46,544 nucleotides of DNA. Source: Desulfobacterales bacterium (lineage in GTDB: Bacteria > Desulfobacterota > Desulfobacteria > Desulfobacterales > UBA2174_A). Made by a program: the position numbers and the translations under genes. Shown one piece after another: positions 14,743-23,455 of the stretch. Position 1 is the stretch's first letter, and each line of letters opens with the position of its first letter. The stretch spans positions 1 through 46,544 of the forward strand of contig JALOPD010000003.1 of NCBI GenBank assembly GCA_025454075.1, given 5' to 3'. The notes under the pieces are model-generated. The model saw only the letters and a list, made by a program, of their open reading frames with translations. It made no database searches and was not told the origin of the DNA.

Positions 14743-16034
14743 CCACAGGGCTCATCGTCGACGTCGTGCCTGAAATCGACGGGCAACGCCGGCCCTCCCA
14801 GATTCAGGCGGGCGGCCACCGGTGAGGTTTCCGCGATCACCTCGCCGCGGCGAAGGACGAACAAACGGGCCGGCCTGAGGCGCAGTGCCTCCACCGGGTC
14901 GCCGGCCTGCAGGACGACCAGGTCGGCGAAGCATCCCGGCTCCAGCCCGTAGCCTTCCAACCCCAGGGTTTTGGCGCCGTTGAAGGTGACGGCTTCGAAC
15001 AGGCGGTGCATCTCTTCCGCGCCGGTCATCTGGGCCACGTGCAGGCCCATGTGCGCCACCTCCAGCATGTCGTGGGAGCCCAGGGGATACCAGGGGTCCA
15101 TGACGCAGTCATGGCCGAAGGCGACGTTGACGCCGGCCTGCATCAGCTCTTTCACGCGGGTCATGCCGCGGCGCTTGGGGTAGGTGTCATGGCGGCCCTG
15201 CAGGGTGATGTTGATCAGCGGGTTGGCGACCGCGTGCACCCCGGCTTCGGCCATCAACGGGATGAGCTTGCTCACGTAGTAGTTGTCCATGGAGTGCATG
15301 GAGGTCAGGTGCGAGCCGGTCACGCGGCCCTGCAGGCCCAGCCGCTGGGTGTGGCCGGCCAGGGTCTCGATATGGCGCGACAGGGGGTCGTCGCTTTCAT
15401 CGCAGTGCATGTCGACCCTCAGGCCGCGCCGGGCGGCGAGTTCGCACAGGGCGGCCACCGACTCGGCGCCGTCGGCCATGGTGCGCTCGAAGTGCGGGAT
15501 GCCGCCCACCACGTCGACCCCCATGTCCAGCGCCCGGACCATGTTCTCCCGGTTGGCCGGCAGCCGCAAATACCCGTCCTGGGGAAAGGCGACCAGCTGC
15601 AGATCGAGGTAGGGCTTGAACTCCTCACGGATGGCGAGCAGGGCCCGGACGGCCCGCATCTGCGGGTCGCCCACGTCGACATGGCTGCGGATGGCGAGCG
15701 TGCCGCGGGCGACGGCCCACCGGCAGAGCTTGCGGGCGCGCTCCTGGATGGATTCGACGGTCAGCTGCGGTTTCAACTCGCCCCAGAGCTGGATGCCTTC
15801 CAGCAGGGTGCCGCTGCGGTTCACGCGCGGCCGCCCGTAGCTCAGGGCGGAGTCCATGTGAAAATGGCTGTCCACGAAGGGCGGCGCCGCCAGGCAACCG
15901 ACGGCATCGATCTCCTTGCGGGCCGGGGCGCCGATCGCCGGCGCCAGTTCCACGATGCGGCCGTCCTGAACCGCGATGTCGCATCCCCGCCGGCCATCCG
16001 GCAGGTTGGCGTTGCGAAGGATGAGGTCCAGCAT
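14736..16034 (-). CDS. codA: Cytosine deaminase-type amidohydrolase
   Basis: A 432-residue metallo-amidohydrolase. The HxH metal site is FVDSHFHM (His57, His59), VDMHCDESDDP supplies the next His/Asp-rich loop, TGSHLTSMHSMDNYYVSKL is the typical CodA segment, and FGHDCVMDPWYPLGSHDML carries the catalytic Asp. It deaminates cytosine, or a related pyrimidine or creatinine-like base, in the cytosol. It is the last gene of a BMP-family nucleobase/nucleoside importer operon; its ATG overlaps the permease stop (ATGA) and GGAGG is just upstream. Transporter plus deaminase implies import and use of a pyrimidine base or nucleoside. Confidence 0.88.
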   Translation of the reverse strand: MLDLILRNANLPDGRRGCDIAVQDGRIVELAPAIGAPARKEIDAVGCLAAPPFVDSHFHMDSALSYGRPRVNRSGTLLEGIQLWGELKPQLTVESIQERARKLCRWAVARGTLAIRSHVDVGDPQMRAVRALLAIREEFKPYLDLQLVAFPQDGYLRLPANRENMVRALDMGVDVVGGIPHFERTMADGAESVAALCELAARRGLRVDMHCDESDDPLSRHIETLAGHTQRLGLQGRVTGSHLTSMHSMDNYYVSKLIPLMAEAGVHAVANPLINITLQGRHDTYPKRRGMTRVKELMQAGVNVAFGHDCVMDPWYPLGSHDMLEVAHMGLHVAQMTGAEEMHRLFEAVTFNGAKTLGLEGYGLEPGCFADLVVLQAGDPVEALRLRPARLFVLRRGEVIAETSPVAARLNLGGPALPVDFRHDVDDEPCGH

Positions 16035-16978
16035 CAACGGGCCTCCTTGCGAAAGGGTTTGAGCAGGGCGGCCGGCGCCATTGCATTGCGGGACACCAGG
16101 GCCATCCCCACGATGGTGAGCACGAACGGCAGCATCAGGAACACCTGGTAGGGCAGGTTCATCGCGCTGCTCGCCTGCAGGCGCAGCTGCAGGGCGTCGA
16201 TGACGGCGAACAGGAGGGCGCCGGCGGCGCTTTTCCAGGGGCTCCACTGGCCGAAGACGATCAGCGCGATGCAGACCCAGCCCCGGCCCGAGATCACCCC
16301 GAAGGTGTAGGCGTTGTACTGGGCCATGCACAGGAAAGCGCCGGCCAAGCCCATCAGGGCGCCCGACACCAGCAGCGCCTGGAAGCGCATGGCGGCCACG
16401 CTCACCCCGGCCGAGTAGGCGGCGTGAGGGTTCTCCCCGACGGTCCGCAGGTTCAGGCCCCACGGGGTCCGGTAGAGCAGGAAGGCCGCCGCGGGCACGA
16501 GCGCCATCGCCAGGTAGACCAGGGCGAACTGGTTGAAGAGGATCGGGCCGATGACGGGGAGGTCGGCGAGCCCGGGCAGCGCGAAGGTTTCAAAAGGCGT
16601 GATCTTCGGCAGCGAGGACGGCTGGCCGAAAATCAGCCGGTAGAAGAAAAACGACAACCCCGAGCAGAGCAGGGTCAGCCCGATACCGGAAACGTGCTGG
16701 CTGAGCCCGAGGCTGACCGTCAGCAGGCCCATCAGCGCCCCCGCCACCACCCCGGTCAACACCGCGGCCAGCACTCCCAGCCAGAGGTTGCCCGTGAAAA
16801 ACGCGGTTGAAAAACCGGCCATGGCCGCCAGCATCATGATGCCCTCGATGCCCAGGTTCAGGACGCCGGCGCGCTCGGCAAAAAGCTCCCCCAGGGTGCC
16901 GAAGACCAGCGGCGTGGCCATGCGGATCACCGCGGCAAAAAAACCCACCTGGAACACCTGCGCGAGGATGTCATTCAT
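16034..16978 (-). CDS. BMP-family nucleoside ABC transporter, second permease
   Basis: A 314-residue membrane protein with about eight to nine helices. It begins with the characteristic ATPLVFGTLGELFAERAGVLNLGIEGIMM, quoted here as two adjoining motifs: TPLVFGTLGELFAERAG and VLNLGIEG. The EAA-like loop is GLNLRTVGENPHAAYSAGV. This matches NupQ/YufQ-type permeases that pair with a YufP-type partner. It overlaps the upstream permease by 8 bases and codA by 4, indicating tight coupling. It forms half of the channel; the imported compound is most likely a nucleoside or nucleobase, judged from the family and the attached deaminase. Confidence 0.9.
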   Translation of the reverse strand: MNDILAQVFQVGFFAAVIRMATPLVFGTLGELFAERAGVLNLGIEGIMMLAAMAGFSTAFFTGNLWLGVLAAVLTGVVAGALMGLLTVSLGLSQHVSGIGLTLLCSGLSFFFYRLIFGQPSSLPKITPFETFALPGLADLPVIGPILFNQFALVYLAMALVPAAAFLLYRTPWGLNLRTVGENPHAAYSAGVSVAAMRFQALLVSGALMGLAGAFLCMAQYNAYTFGVISGRGWVCIALIVFGQWSPWKSAAGALLFAVIDALQLRLQASSAMNLPYQVFLMLPFVLTIVGMALVSRNAMAPAALLKPFRKEAR

Positions 16979-18038
16979 GTTTGGGTCGATTCCGGCGGAT
17001 GCGGTATTGGGTCAGCATCAGGGCTGCCAGCATGGTGATCAGGGACATGCCCTGGATGACGTCGGCCAGGAAGACCGGGACGCCGGTGGCCCGCGACATG
17101 GCTTCGGCGCCGGTGATGATGACCGCAAAAAATATCGCCGCCGGCACCACCCCGATGGGGTTCAGGCGCGCGAGCATGGCGATGACGATGCCGGTGTAGC
17201 CGTAGCCCGGGGAGAGGCCGGCCATGACCTGGAAGTGAATGCCGGCCACTTCCCCCACGCCGGCCAGCCCCGCGAGCGCCCCGGAAACCGCGGCGGTGAG
17301 CAGGGTCACCGCCGCGATGGGGATGCCGGCGTAGCGGGCGGCGATCGGGTTTTCGCCGACGGCGTCGATCTCAAAGCCCAGGGTCGTGTGGCGCAGCATA
17401 AGCCAGACCCCTGCGGCCGCCAGCGCGGCCAATAGCACCCCCAGGTGCAGGCGCGTGGCCCGCAACAGGATCGGGAACTCCGCCTCCATGCGGATGTCCG
17501 GCGAGTCCGGGTACCCGCTCAACGGGTCCTTCCAGGGCCCGTCCAGCAGGGCCATCATCCCGTAAAAAAAGACGAAGTTCAGCAGCAGGGTCGTGACGAC
17601 GTCGTCCACCTTGCAGCGTGTTTTCAGCACCGCCGGCAGCAGGGCCCAGGCCGACCCGGCCAGCGCGCCGCCGGCGATCATCAGCGGGACCAGGCTCCAG
17701 GCCGGCAGCCCCGGCCGGGCGCCGATGAAGGCCGCGGCCATGGCGCCCGCCAGGAGCTGGCCTTCCGCCCCGATGTTCCAGAACTTGGCCCGGAAGGCCA
17801 CGGTCACGGCCAGGCCGGTGAAGACGAGGGGGGCGGCCTTGACCACGGTCTCGACCAGGTTGAAAGCGGTGCTGAGCGAGCTCAGAAAAAGCTTCGTGTA
17901 GGCAGTGAGCACATCGGCACCGGCCAGCACGACCAGCCCGCTGCACAGCACCAGCGTGGCCCCGACGGCCGCCAGCGGAAGGAGGAGATTCAGCCACCAG
18001 GGGCTGTGGGCCCGGGGCTCGAGGCGGAGCCCGTTCAT
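16971..18038 (-). CDS. BMP-family nucleoside ABC transporter, first permease
   Basis: A 355-residue polytopic permease of the NupP/YufP type. It shows VKAAPLVFTGLAVTVAFRAKFWNIGAEGQ, again typical as two joined motifs (APLVFTGLAVTVAFRA; FWNIGAEGQLLAG), and the coupling loop FEIDAVGENPIAARYAGI. About nine hydrophobic segments are visible. It starts with ATG inside the ATPase stop (4-base overlap) and ends inside the next permease gene. It is longer at the N-terminus than its partner, as usual for this family. Confidence 0.9.
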   Translation of the reverse strand: MNGLRLEPRAHSPWWLNLLLPLAAVGATLVLCSGLVVLAGADVLTAYTKLFLSSLSTAFNLVETVVKAAPLVFTGLAVTVAFRAKFWNIGAEGQLLAGAMAAAFIGARPGLPAWSLVPLMIAGGALAGSAWALLPAVLKTRCKVDDVVTTLLLNFVFFYGMMALLDGPWKDPLSGYPDSPDIRMEAEFPILLRATRLHLGVLLAALAAAGVWLMLRHTTLGFEIDAVGENPIAARYAGIPIAAVTLLTAAVSGALAGLAGVGEVAGIHFQVMAGLSPGYGYTGIVIAMLARLNPIGVVPAAIFFAVIITGAEAMSRATGVPVFLADVIQGMSLITMLAALMLTQYRIRRNRPKHE

Positions 18039-19549
18039 GCCGCCTCCCGGACCCCGGCCATGAGCAGGCCGACCCGGGCCACGGTGGCCGCCTGGATGTC
18101 CAGGACATCCATGATGCGGCCCTCGAACATGACGGCGATGCGGTCCGACAAGGCAAAAAGCTCCTCCAGGTCCTCGCTGATCAGGACCATCGCGCCTTGC
18201 CGGCCGCGCAGGTCGAGGAAGCGCTGGTGAACGAAGTGGGCGGCGGCGACATCCAGGCCGCGGGTCGGCTGGGCGGCCAGCAGCAGCGTCGGCTCCCAGG
18301 CCAATTCGCGGGCCAGCAGGGCCTTCTGGAGGTTTCCACCGGACAAGGTGCCGGTGCGCACATGATTGCCGGCGGCCTTGATCCCGAAACTATGGATCTG
18401 CTGGTCGGCAAAACGGCCGATCGCCCGGTGCTTCAGAAATCCGCACCGGCTGAAGCGGCGCTCTCTGATACGCGGAAGCACCATGCAGCTGCGCAGCGGT
18501 AGGCTGGTGATCAGGCCCGTGCCCATGCGGTCCTCGGGGATTCGCCCCACCCCCAGCGCCTGCACCTCCCGCGGCGTGAGCCGGGAAACCATTCTCCCAT
18601 CGATCTCCAGGGTGCCGCCCGAGGCGGGCAGCACGCCGGCGATGACATCGGCCAGCTCCGCCTGGCCGTTGCCGGAGACGCCGGCGATGCCCAGGATCTC
18701 ACCCGCGCGCACTTCCAGGCAGACCCCTTTCAGGCTGGGCCGCGCCCCGCCTCGGGTCTGCAGGTTGGTCATGCGCAGCCGCACCGCGCCGGGCGTGGTC
18801 CCCGCCTTCAACGGCGGTGTGATTTCATGGCCGGTCATCAATTCGGCCAGCCGCCTCTTGCTGACCGTGTCGTTGTTGGCCGTCTCGGCGACGACGCGGC
18901 CCTGCTGCATGACCACGACCCGGGTGGTGACGGCCACTATTTCATGAAGCTTGTGGCTGATGAAAACGACCCCCATCTGCCGGGCGGCCATCGCCCGCAG
19001 AGCGGAGAAAAGCCCGTCCGCCTCCTGGGGGGTCAGGGCGGCCGTGGGCTCGTCGAGGACCAGGATGCGCGCGCCCCGGACCAGGGCCTTCATGATTTCC
19101 AGGCGCTGCTGCTCGCCGATCGTCAGGTCGCCGACCCGGACGTCCGGGGGCAGGTGCAGACCGAAACTCTTTTCGATCTCGCCCATGCGCTTGAGAGCGA
19201 AGCCGCGGTCCAGGCGCAGCCCGCGGCCGGACTGACCCACCATCAGGTTGTCCATGACCGTGTGCCGGGGAACCAGGTGGAAGTGCTGGTGCACCATTCC
19301 GACCCCGTGCGCCAGGGCATCCGCGGAGCTGCGGATGCGCACGGCCCTGCCGTCGATGGAAATCCGCCCCCGGTCCGGGGCGTAGACCCCGAACAGGATG
19401 TTCATCAGGGTGGTTTTGCCGGCCCCGTTTTCCCCGAGCAGCCCCAGGATATCACCGCCGTTCAGGGTCAAATCGACGCCGTCGTTGGCTTGCACGTCGC
19501 CGAAGCGTTTGACGATACCGCGCATCTCCAAGAGTGGGGGGCTCTCCAT
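18035..19549 (-). CDS. BMP-family nucleoside ABC transporter, dual-domain ATPase
   Basis: A 504-residue protein with two ABC cassettes, as in NupO/YufO and sugar RbsA-like ATPases. Cassette 1 is complete: GENGAGKTTLM, LTIGEQQRLEIMKAL and ILVLDEPTAAL. Cassette 2 is degenerate: GVSGNGQAELADVIAG in place of Walker A (no GK[ST]), TLSGGNLQKALLARELA as signature, and LLLAAQPTRGLD where the Walker B Asp-Glu is replaced. The asymmetry is normal for the family. It starts with ATG preceded by a GATATGGAGAG stretch. It powers the two permeases downstream. Confidence 0.92.
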   Translation of the reverse strand: MESPPLLEMRGIVKRFGDVQANDGVDLTLNGGDILGLLGENGAGKTTLMNILFGVYAPDRGRISIDGRAVRIRSSADALAHGVGMVHQHFHLVPRHTVMDNLMVGQSGRGLRLDRGFALKRMGEIEKSFGLHLPPDVRVGDLTIGEQQRLEIMKALVRGARILVLDEPTAALTPQEADGLFSALRAMAARQMGVVFISHKLHEIVAVTTRVVVMQQGRVVAETANNDTVSKRRLAELMTGHEITPPLKAGTTPGAVRLRMTNLQTRGGARPSLKGVCLEVRAGEILGIAGVSGNGQAELADVIAGVLPASGGTLEIDGRMVSRLTPREVQALGVGRIPEDRMGTGLITSLPLRSCMVLPRIRERRFSRCGFLKHRAIGRFADQQIHSFGIKAAGNHVRTGTLSGGNLQKALLARELAWEPTLLLAAQPTRGLDVAAAHFVHQRFLDLRGRQGAMVLISEDLEELFALSDRIAVMFEGRIMDVLDIQAATVARVGLLMAGVREAA

Positions 19550-19612
19550 ATCGGGTCTTTCCGGCCTGCAGACAGCGAAGGGCAGGGATGGGGATGAACC
19601 GCGGAACGCAAT

Positions 19613-19653
19613 CCCCCCTCTCGCCCCCTTCGGACAAAGGGGCGAAGGGGGGG
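19613..19653. promoter_or_regulatory. Long GC-rich hairpin between bmpA-like gene and ATPase gene
   Basis: CCCCCCTCTCGCCCCCTT (19613-19630) folds on AAAGGGGCGAAGGGGGG (19636-19652) with two mismatches and one G-T pair, leaving the five-base loop CGGAC. It lies in the 156-base gap between the binding-protein stop and the ATPase start. No T-run follows in the direction of transcription (minus strand). It therefore looks more like an RNA-stabilising or partial-attenuation element, giving more binding protein than transporter. Confidence 0.55.
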
Positions 19654-19705
19654 GAAAACCGACCTCCTTGGAACAGCTATTGCCGAGGAGCGGCCAACGG
19701 CCTCC

Positions 19706-20722
19706 TCATTGGGATTTGGGAATCGACTCGTCGATGTCCACGCGGAAGGTCCCGGCCAGGATCTCCTGCTGGCGTTTGCTCACCAGTTCCTTGACCTCCG
19801 CGGGGAGCTTGGTCTCAAACTTGTGATACGGCGCCAGGTAGGAGCCGCCCTTGGACATGTAGGAAAAACCGCCGAAATCCTGGGCGGTGAACACGCCGGC
19901 TTTCACCAGGCTGACCATGTATTTGACCGTCGGCCACATGTCCCACACCGGCCCCGTGATGACGGTGTCCGGCCCGAGGGAGGACTGATCGGACATGTTC
20001 GAAATCGCCAGGATCCCCTTTTCCTTGGCGGCCTCGATGACGCCGAACCGTTCGGCGTAGATCACGTCGACACCGGCTTCGATCTGGGCCAGCGCGGCCT
20101 CCTTGGCCTTTGGCGGGTCGAAGAAGGAGCCGATGAAGGAGAACTTGCACTTGACCTTCGGGTTGGTCTCCTTCGCACCGGCGTAAAAAGCGTTGGCCAG
20201 GCGGTTGACTTCCGGGATGGGCATCGCGGCCACCACGCCGATGGTGTTGCTCTTGGTCATCTTGCCGGCGATCATCCCGGAAAGATACGCCGGCTCGTGG
20301 ATCCAGTTGTCGAAAACCCCGAAATTGGGCTCTGCCGGGCCGATGCCGGAGCCGAAAACGAACGCGATCTTGGGGTAATCCAAGGCCACCCGGCGGGCGA
20401 TCCGCTCGGCGCCGAAGGCATCGCCCGTGATCAACTGGTAGCCCTTTTCCGCATATTCCCGCATGACCCGGGCAAAATCGGCCGATTTCACGCTCTCGGA
20501 CCAGTCATATTGAATCCCCATCTCTTTCTTGGCCTTCAGCAGGGCGACATGGATCTGGTTCACCCAGGGCTCCTCGATGGGAGTTTCAAAAACCGCAGCC
20601 ACCTTGAGCGGGGCCTGGGCGAACAGCGGGGCGGCCGGCCCGGTGCCGAGCACCAGGATGGCAACGAGAGAGGCGATCAGAATCACTCCGGCCGTTCGCC
20701 GAAAACGTTTTACCGAATCCAT
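19706..20722 (-). CDS. BMP-family (BmpA/Med-like) periplasmic nucleoside-binding protein
   Basis: A 338-residue exported protein. After MDSVKRFRRT it has a long hydrophobic signal and a likely cleavage after LFAQA. The mature part shows KVAAVFETPIEEPWVN, then YQLITGDAFGAERIARRVALDYP and IAFVFGSGIG, the ligand-binding pattern of the BMP lipoprotein family; here there is no lipobox. The ATG at 20722 has GGAGG 7 bases upstream; the open frame extends 22 codons further, but without a binding site. It would deliver a purine or pyrimidine nucleoside to the ABC proteins encoded downstream. Confidence 0.9.
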   Translation of the reverse strand: MDSVKRFRRTAGVILIASLVAILVLGTGPAAPLFAQAPLKVAAVFETPIEEPWVNQIHVALLKAKKEMGIQYDWSESVKSADFARVMREYAEKGYQLITGDAFGAERIARRVALDYPKIAFVFGSGIGPAEPNFGVFDNWIHEPAYLSGMIAGKMTKSNTIGVVAAMPIPEVNRLANAFYAGAKETNPKVKCKFSFIGSFFDPPKAKEAALAQIEAGVDVIYAERFGVIEAAKEKGILAISNMSDQSSLGPDTVITGPVWDMWPTVKYMVSLVKAGVFTAQDFGGFSYMSKGGSYLAPYHKFETKLPAEVKELVSKRQQEILAGTFRVDIDESIPKSQ

Positions 20723-20864
20723 TTCATTTCCTCCTTTTCTCAGCAGGTGTCGGGTTATCCCCCAGCTAACGCATCCGGTTCGTCGCAACCGTTTCGCACG
20801 GATGGTGCCGCAACGATGTCGTCAATATTTAATCCGGCGGGATAAAGCAAGCACTCTTTGGCCT

Positions 20865-21941
20865 TCACAGGTAGGTCGGCCGGGGAAGCCCTTTGCGGAT
20901 CCTCAGCGCCTCGAGCAGGCCTGCGCAGCCGGTCATCATGTTGTCGCCCAGAGGGGCGCCCCAGATCATGGGAAGCCGAGAGCCTTCCACCAGCCTGCGC
21001 TTGGGGCCGGTGGCGATGATGGTTTTGAGCGCCTCGGGGCCGGCCGCTCGGCGCGTGTAGGCGCCGTGCCCGCCTTCCGCCAATACCTGCCGGTGGTCCA
21101 GCCGGCCGGCCGCCAACTCTTCCAGCAGCCCCTCCAGCCTTTCCCGGGTGATGTCCTTCGTGTGGTATTCCACCACCCCGGCCAGTTCGTTCCCCGCAAC
21201 CGCTGCGCAGACGGTGTGGGAGGTCGCCACGTCCAGCACCATGAAAGGGCGCTCCGGCGGGGCGTTCGGGTCGAGGGCGGCGCCCACGATGGCGGCCATG
21301 CCGCTGTCCATGACAAAGGCCTCCCGCGCAGGCAGCTGCCGCGCGCCGGCGGCCACGGACCGCAGGCGGTTCAAGAAGGCCGGGACCTCGTCTGCGGCAA
21401 ACAGCAGAACGTGCGGCTGCGGCCGGGCGTCCAGCCGCTCCCGGTAGACCCGGTGCCGGAAATCCAGGTGCGAAACCCCCGCCGGCGGGACGCCGTGATC
21501 CTGCACGCAGACCGCCACGGCGTCGAAATCGAACGGGACACCGAACCCGGCGACGATCCGCTCCAGCCGGTCGGCCTCCACGTCCTGCAGCACCAGGTGC
21601 GCGTGGCGTTTGCGCCGGCGGAGCTTTTCCGCTTCCGCATCGTCCACGACCGTGATCCCCCATGAGCGAACCTTCTCCGCATCGTGGTGCAGGGTGGCCG
21701 CGGCCGAAAGCGATGCGATGACCTCGTTCGTTTCGGCCCGCCGGCGCAAAACATCCGTCACCGGGCCGCCGCCCATCTCGCACCCGGTGACGACGAGGTC
21801 CCCCGGCAGACCGGCGGCCCTCTCGGCAATCGTCCGCACCGGCGACACCACCACCGCCTTGTAATGATGCACCGCCTCGGTGTCGAACCAGAGCACATCC
21901 ATGGTGCCCGCGCCGATGTCCACGCACAAGAAACGGCTCAT
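20865..21941 (-). CDS. DUF1786 family ASKHA-fold protein, unknown function
   Basis: A 358-residue cytosolic protein. RFLCVDIGAGTMDVLWFD at the N-terminus is an actin/hexokinase-type phosphate loop, and FMVLDVATSHTVCAAVAGNELAG near residue 233 is a second such loop. PMIWGAPLGDNMMTGCAGL closes the protein. This matches the DUF1786 family (COG4012), sometimes labelled pyruvate formate-lyase activating-related without proof. It lies 142 bases upstream of the BMP operon on the same strand and 105 bases downstream of the MFS gene. A second ASKHA protein (RACo) lies just across the MFS gene. Function is unknown. Confidence 0.8.
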   Translation of the reverse strand: MSRFLCVDIGAGTMDVLWFDTEAVHHYKAVVVSPVRTIAERAAGLPGDLVVTGCEMGGGPVTDVLRRRAETNEVIASLSAAATLHHDAEKVRSWGITVVDDAEAEKLRRRKRHAHLVLQDVEADRLERIVAGFGVPFDFDAVAVCVQDHGVPPAGVSHLDFRHRVYRERLDARPQPHVLLFAADEVPAFLNRLRSVAAGARQLPAREAFVMDSGMAAIVGAALDPNAPPERPFMVLDVATSHTVCAAVAGNELAGVVEYHTKDITRERLEGLLEELAAGRLDHRQVLAEGGHGAYTRRAAGPEALKTIIATGPKRRLVEGSRLPMIWGAPLGDNMMTGCAGLLEALRIRKGLPRPTYL

Positions 21942-22046
21942 GGCAGCGACAACCGTCTCATTCTGAACCTCCAGGGTGGATGATTGGATCGGGCAACCCG
22001 GCGGAGACCTCTCTGCGCCGGCCGGCAGGTTTGCAACGTGCCCATC

Positions 22047-23306
22047 TTAATGCACATCCGGGGGCGATGCAATTTCAGATTGACCAGGACGCATCGGCCG
22101 GACCAGGCTCATCAGCACCACCGAGACGGCGGCCATGGCGGCGCAGATGAGGAACGCGTGATCGTATACCCCCGTCCCATCGCGCAGCCCGCCCGTCACC
22201 CAGTGGGTCAGAATGGCTCCGGAGCCGTAAAAGGGGGTCCAGGCCCCGGCCACGGTGCCCATGGCCTCCCTGGGGAAGTAGTCCCCGGCGCAGGCCCCGT
22301 AGATGGGGAAGGTGGCGGCGTAGAACACCGCCATGACGCCGGTGATCATGCAGAGCAAGGACCATGAGCCCCCGGCGAACAGAAGGGCGCTCAGCAACAG
22401 CGTGATGACGGTGTTGGAAAAAAGAACGGTTCGCTTGCGCCCGGCATAATCGGAGAGCGGCAGGACGGTCAGAACGCCCAGGATCTGGCAAAAGCCGTGG
22501 ATGCTCGCGAGAAGGCTTGCCTGTTCAAGAGGAACGTTGAGCTGATACGTTGCGTAGTCCACCATGAAGGTGGTGAACCCGTACAGTCCGTAGGAAAGGA
22601 AAAAGTAGGAGGCCCCGATCATCCAGAAATTGGGGTTCCGCAGAATATGGCGCAGGGGCACCTTGAATCGGCTTTTCCCCGGCGCGGGCTGTGGGGAGCC
22701 CGTATAGCCCCAGGGCCTTAAGCCGCGGTCGGCCGGGTCGCTGCGCAGGGCCAGGGCGTTCGGCACCACCAGCGCCAGGGCCGTCATGCCGAGGATGAAC
22801 CAGGCATGGCGCCAGCTGTAATGCCCCACCACCCAGGGGAACGCAGCCCCCATCACGGCGAAGCCCAGGCCGTAGCCGGTCGACAGCACCCCGAGAGCCA
22901 GGCCTTTGCGCCGGTAGGAAAACCAGCGCTGGACCAGGGTGATGATCGGGACCCAAAGGCCGGAGGCGCCGAGGCCGGCCAGGCCGAAGAACAGGCCGGC
23001 CGACCAGAGGTGCTCCGCCGTGCCCAGCAGAAGCACGCCGGAGCCCAGCAGCACCAGGCAGACGGAAATCACCCGCCGGGCGCCGAGCCGATCGGTCAGA
23101 TACCCGGTGAAGGGGGTAACGATAATGTAGGTCAGGAGATAGGCGTTGTAGATCGAGCCGCCGTCCGCCCGGCTGAAGCCGAGCGTTCGGATCATTTCGG
23201 GCAGGACCACCCCGTAGCCCAGCCGCACCGAGTAGTTGACGAACAGGTCGACGAAGCAGATCCCGAGGATGACCCAGGCCGGGTGCAGCCCGCTTGGTTC
23301 TTTCAC
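22047..23306 (-). CDS. MFS transporter (oxalate/formate antiporter-like)
   Basis: A 12-helix permease of about 419 residues. It has YIIVTPFTGYLTDRLGARRV (the MFS loop 2-3 motif), GLWVPIITLVQRWFSYRRKGLALG, and the matching second-half loop LPLSDYAGRKRTVLFSN. The RWF..RRG/A pattern is typical of the oxalate/formate and monocarboxylate branch, so a carboxylate is a reasonable guess. I choose the GTG at 23306 (VKEPSGLHPAWVILG) because AGGAG lies 8 bases upstream; an in-frame GTG at 23354 lacks a binding site. It is divergent from the RACo gene, sharing a 150-base promoter region. Confidence 0.86.
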   Translation of the reverse strand: MKEPSGLHPAWVILGICFVDLFVNYSVRLGYGVVLPEMIRTLGFSRADGGSIYNAYLLTYIIVTPFTGYLTDRLGARRVISVCLVLLGSGVLLLGTAEHLWSAGLFFGLAGLGASGLWVPIITLVQRWFSYRRKGLALGVLSTGYGLGFAVMGAAFPWVVGHYSWRHAWFILGMTALALVVPNALALRSDPADRGLRPWGYTGSPQPAPGKSRFKVPLRHILRNPNFWMIGASYFFLSYGLYGFTTFMVDYATYQLNVPLEQASLLASIHGFCQILGVLTVLPLSDYAGRKRTVLFSNTVITLLLSALLFAGGSWSLLCMITGVMAVFYAATFPIYGACAGDYFPREAMGTVAGAWTPFYGSGAILTHWVTGGLRDGTGVYDHAFLICAAMAAVSVVLMSLVRPMRPGQSEIASPPDVH

Positions 23307-23455
23307 GACGCCGTCTCCTGTGCCCGCTTCGATTTCGGAAGCGGTGCGCCGCACGGGGTCATCCCGGACGGCTTTTCCATGGCGACCCTTTCCGACAAGG
23401 GAAAAACCTCGTTCTCCCGGCGAAAATAAGATATGAAAAAGGCGGTGTGTAAATC

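Noticed and set aside
15006..16151. Plus-strand open frame of 381 codons opposite codA
   Set aside because: His/Gln/Gly-rich shadow of codA without a binding site or recognisable domain.
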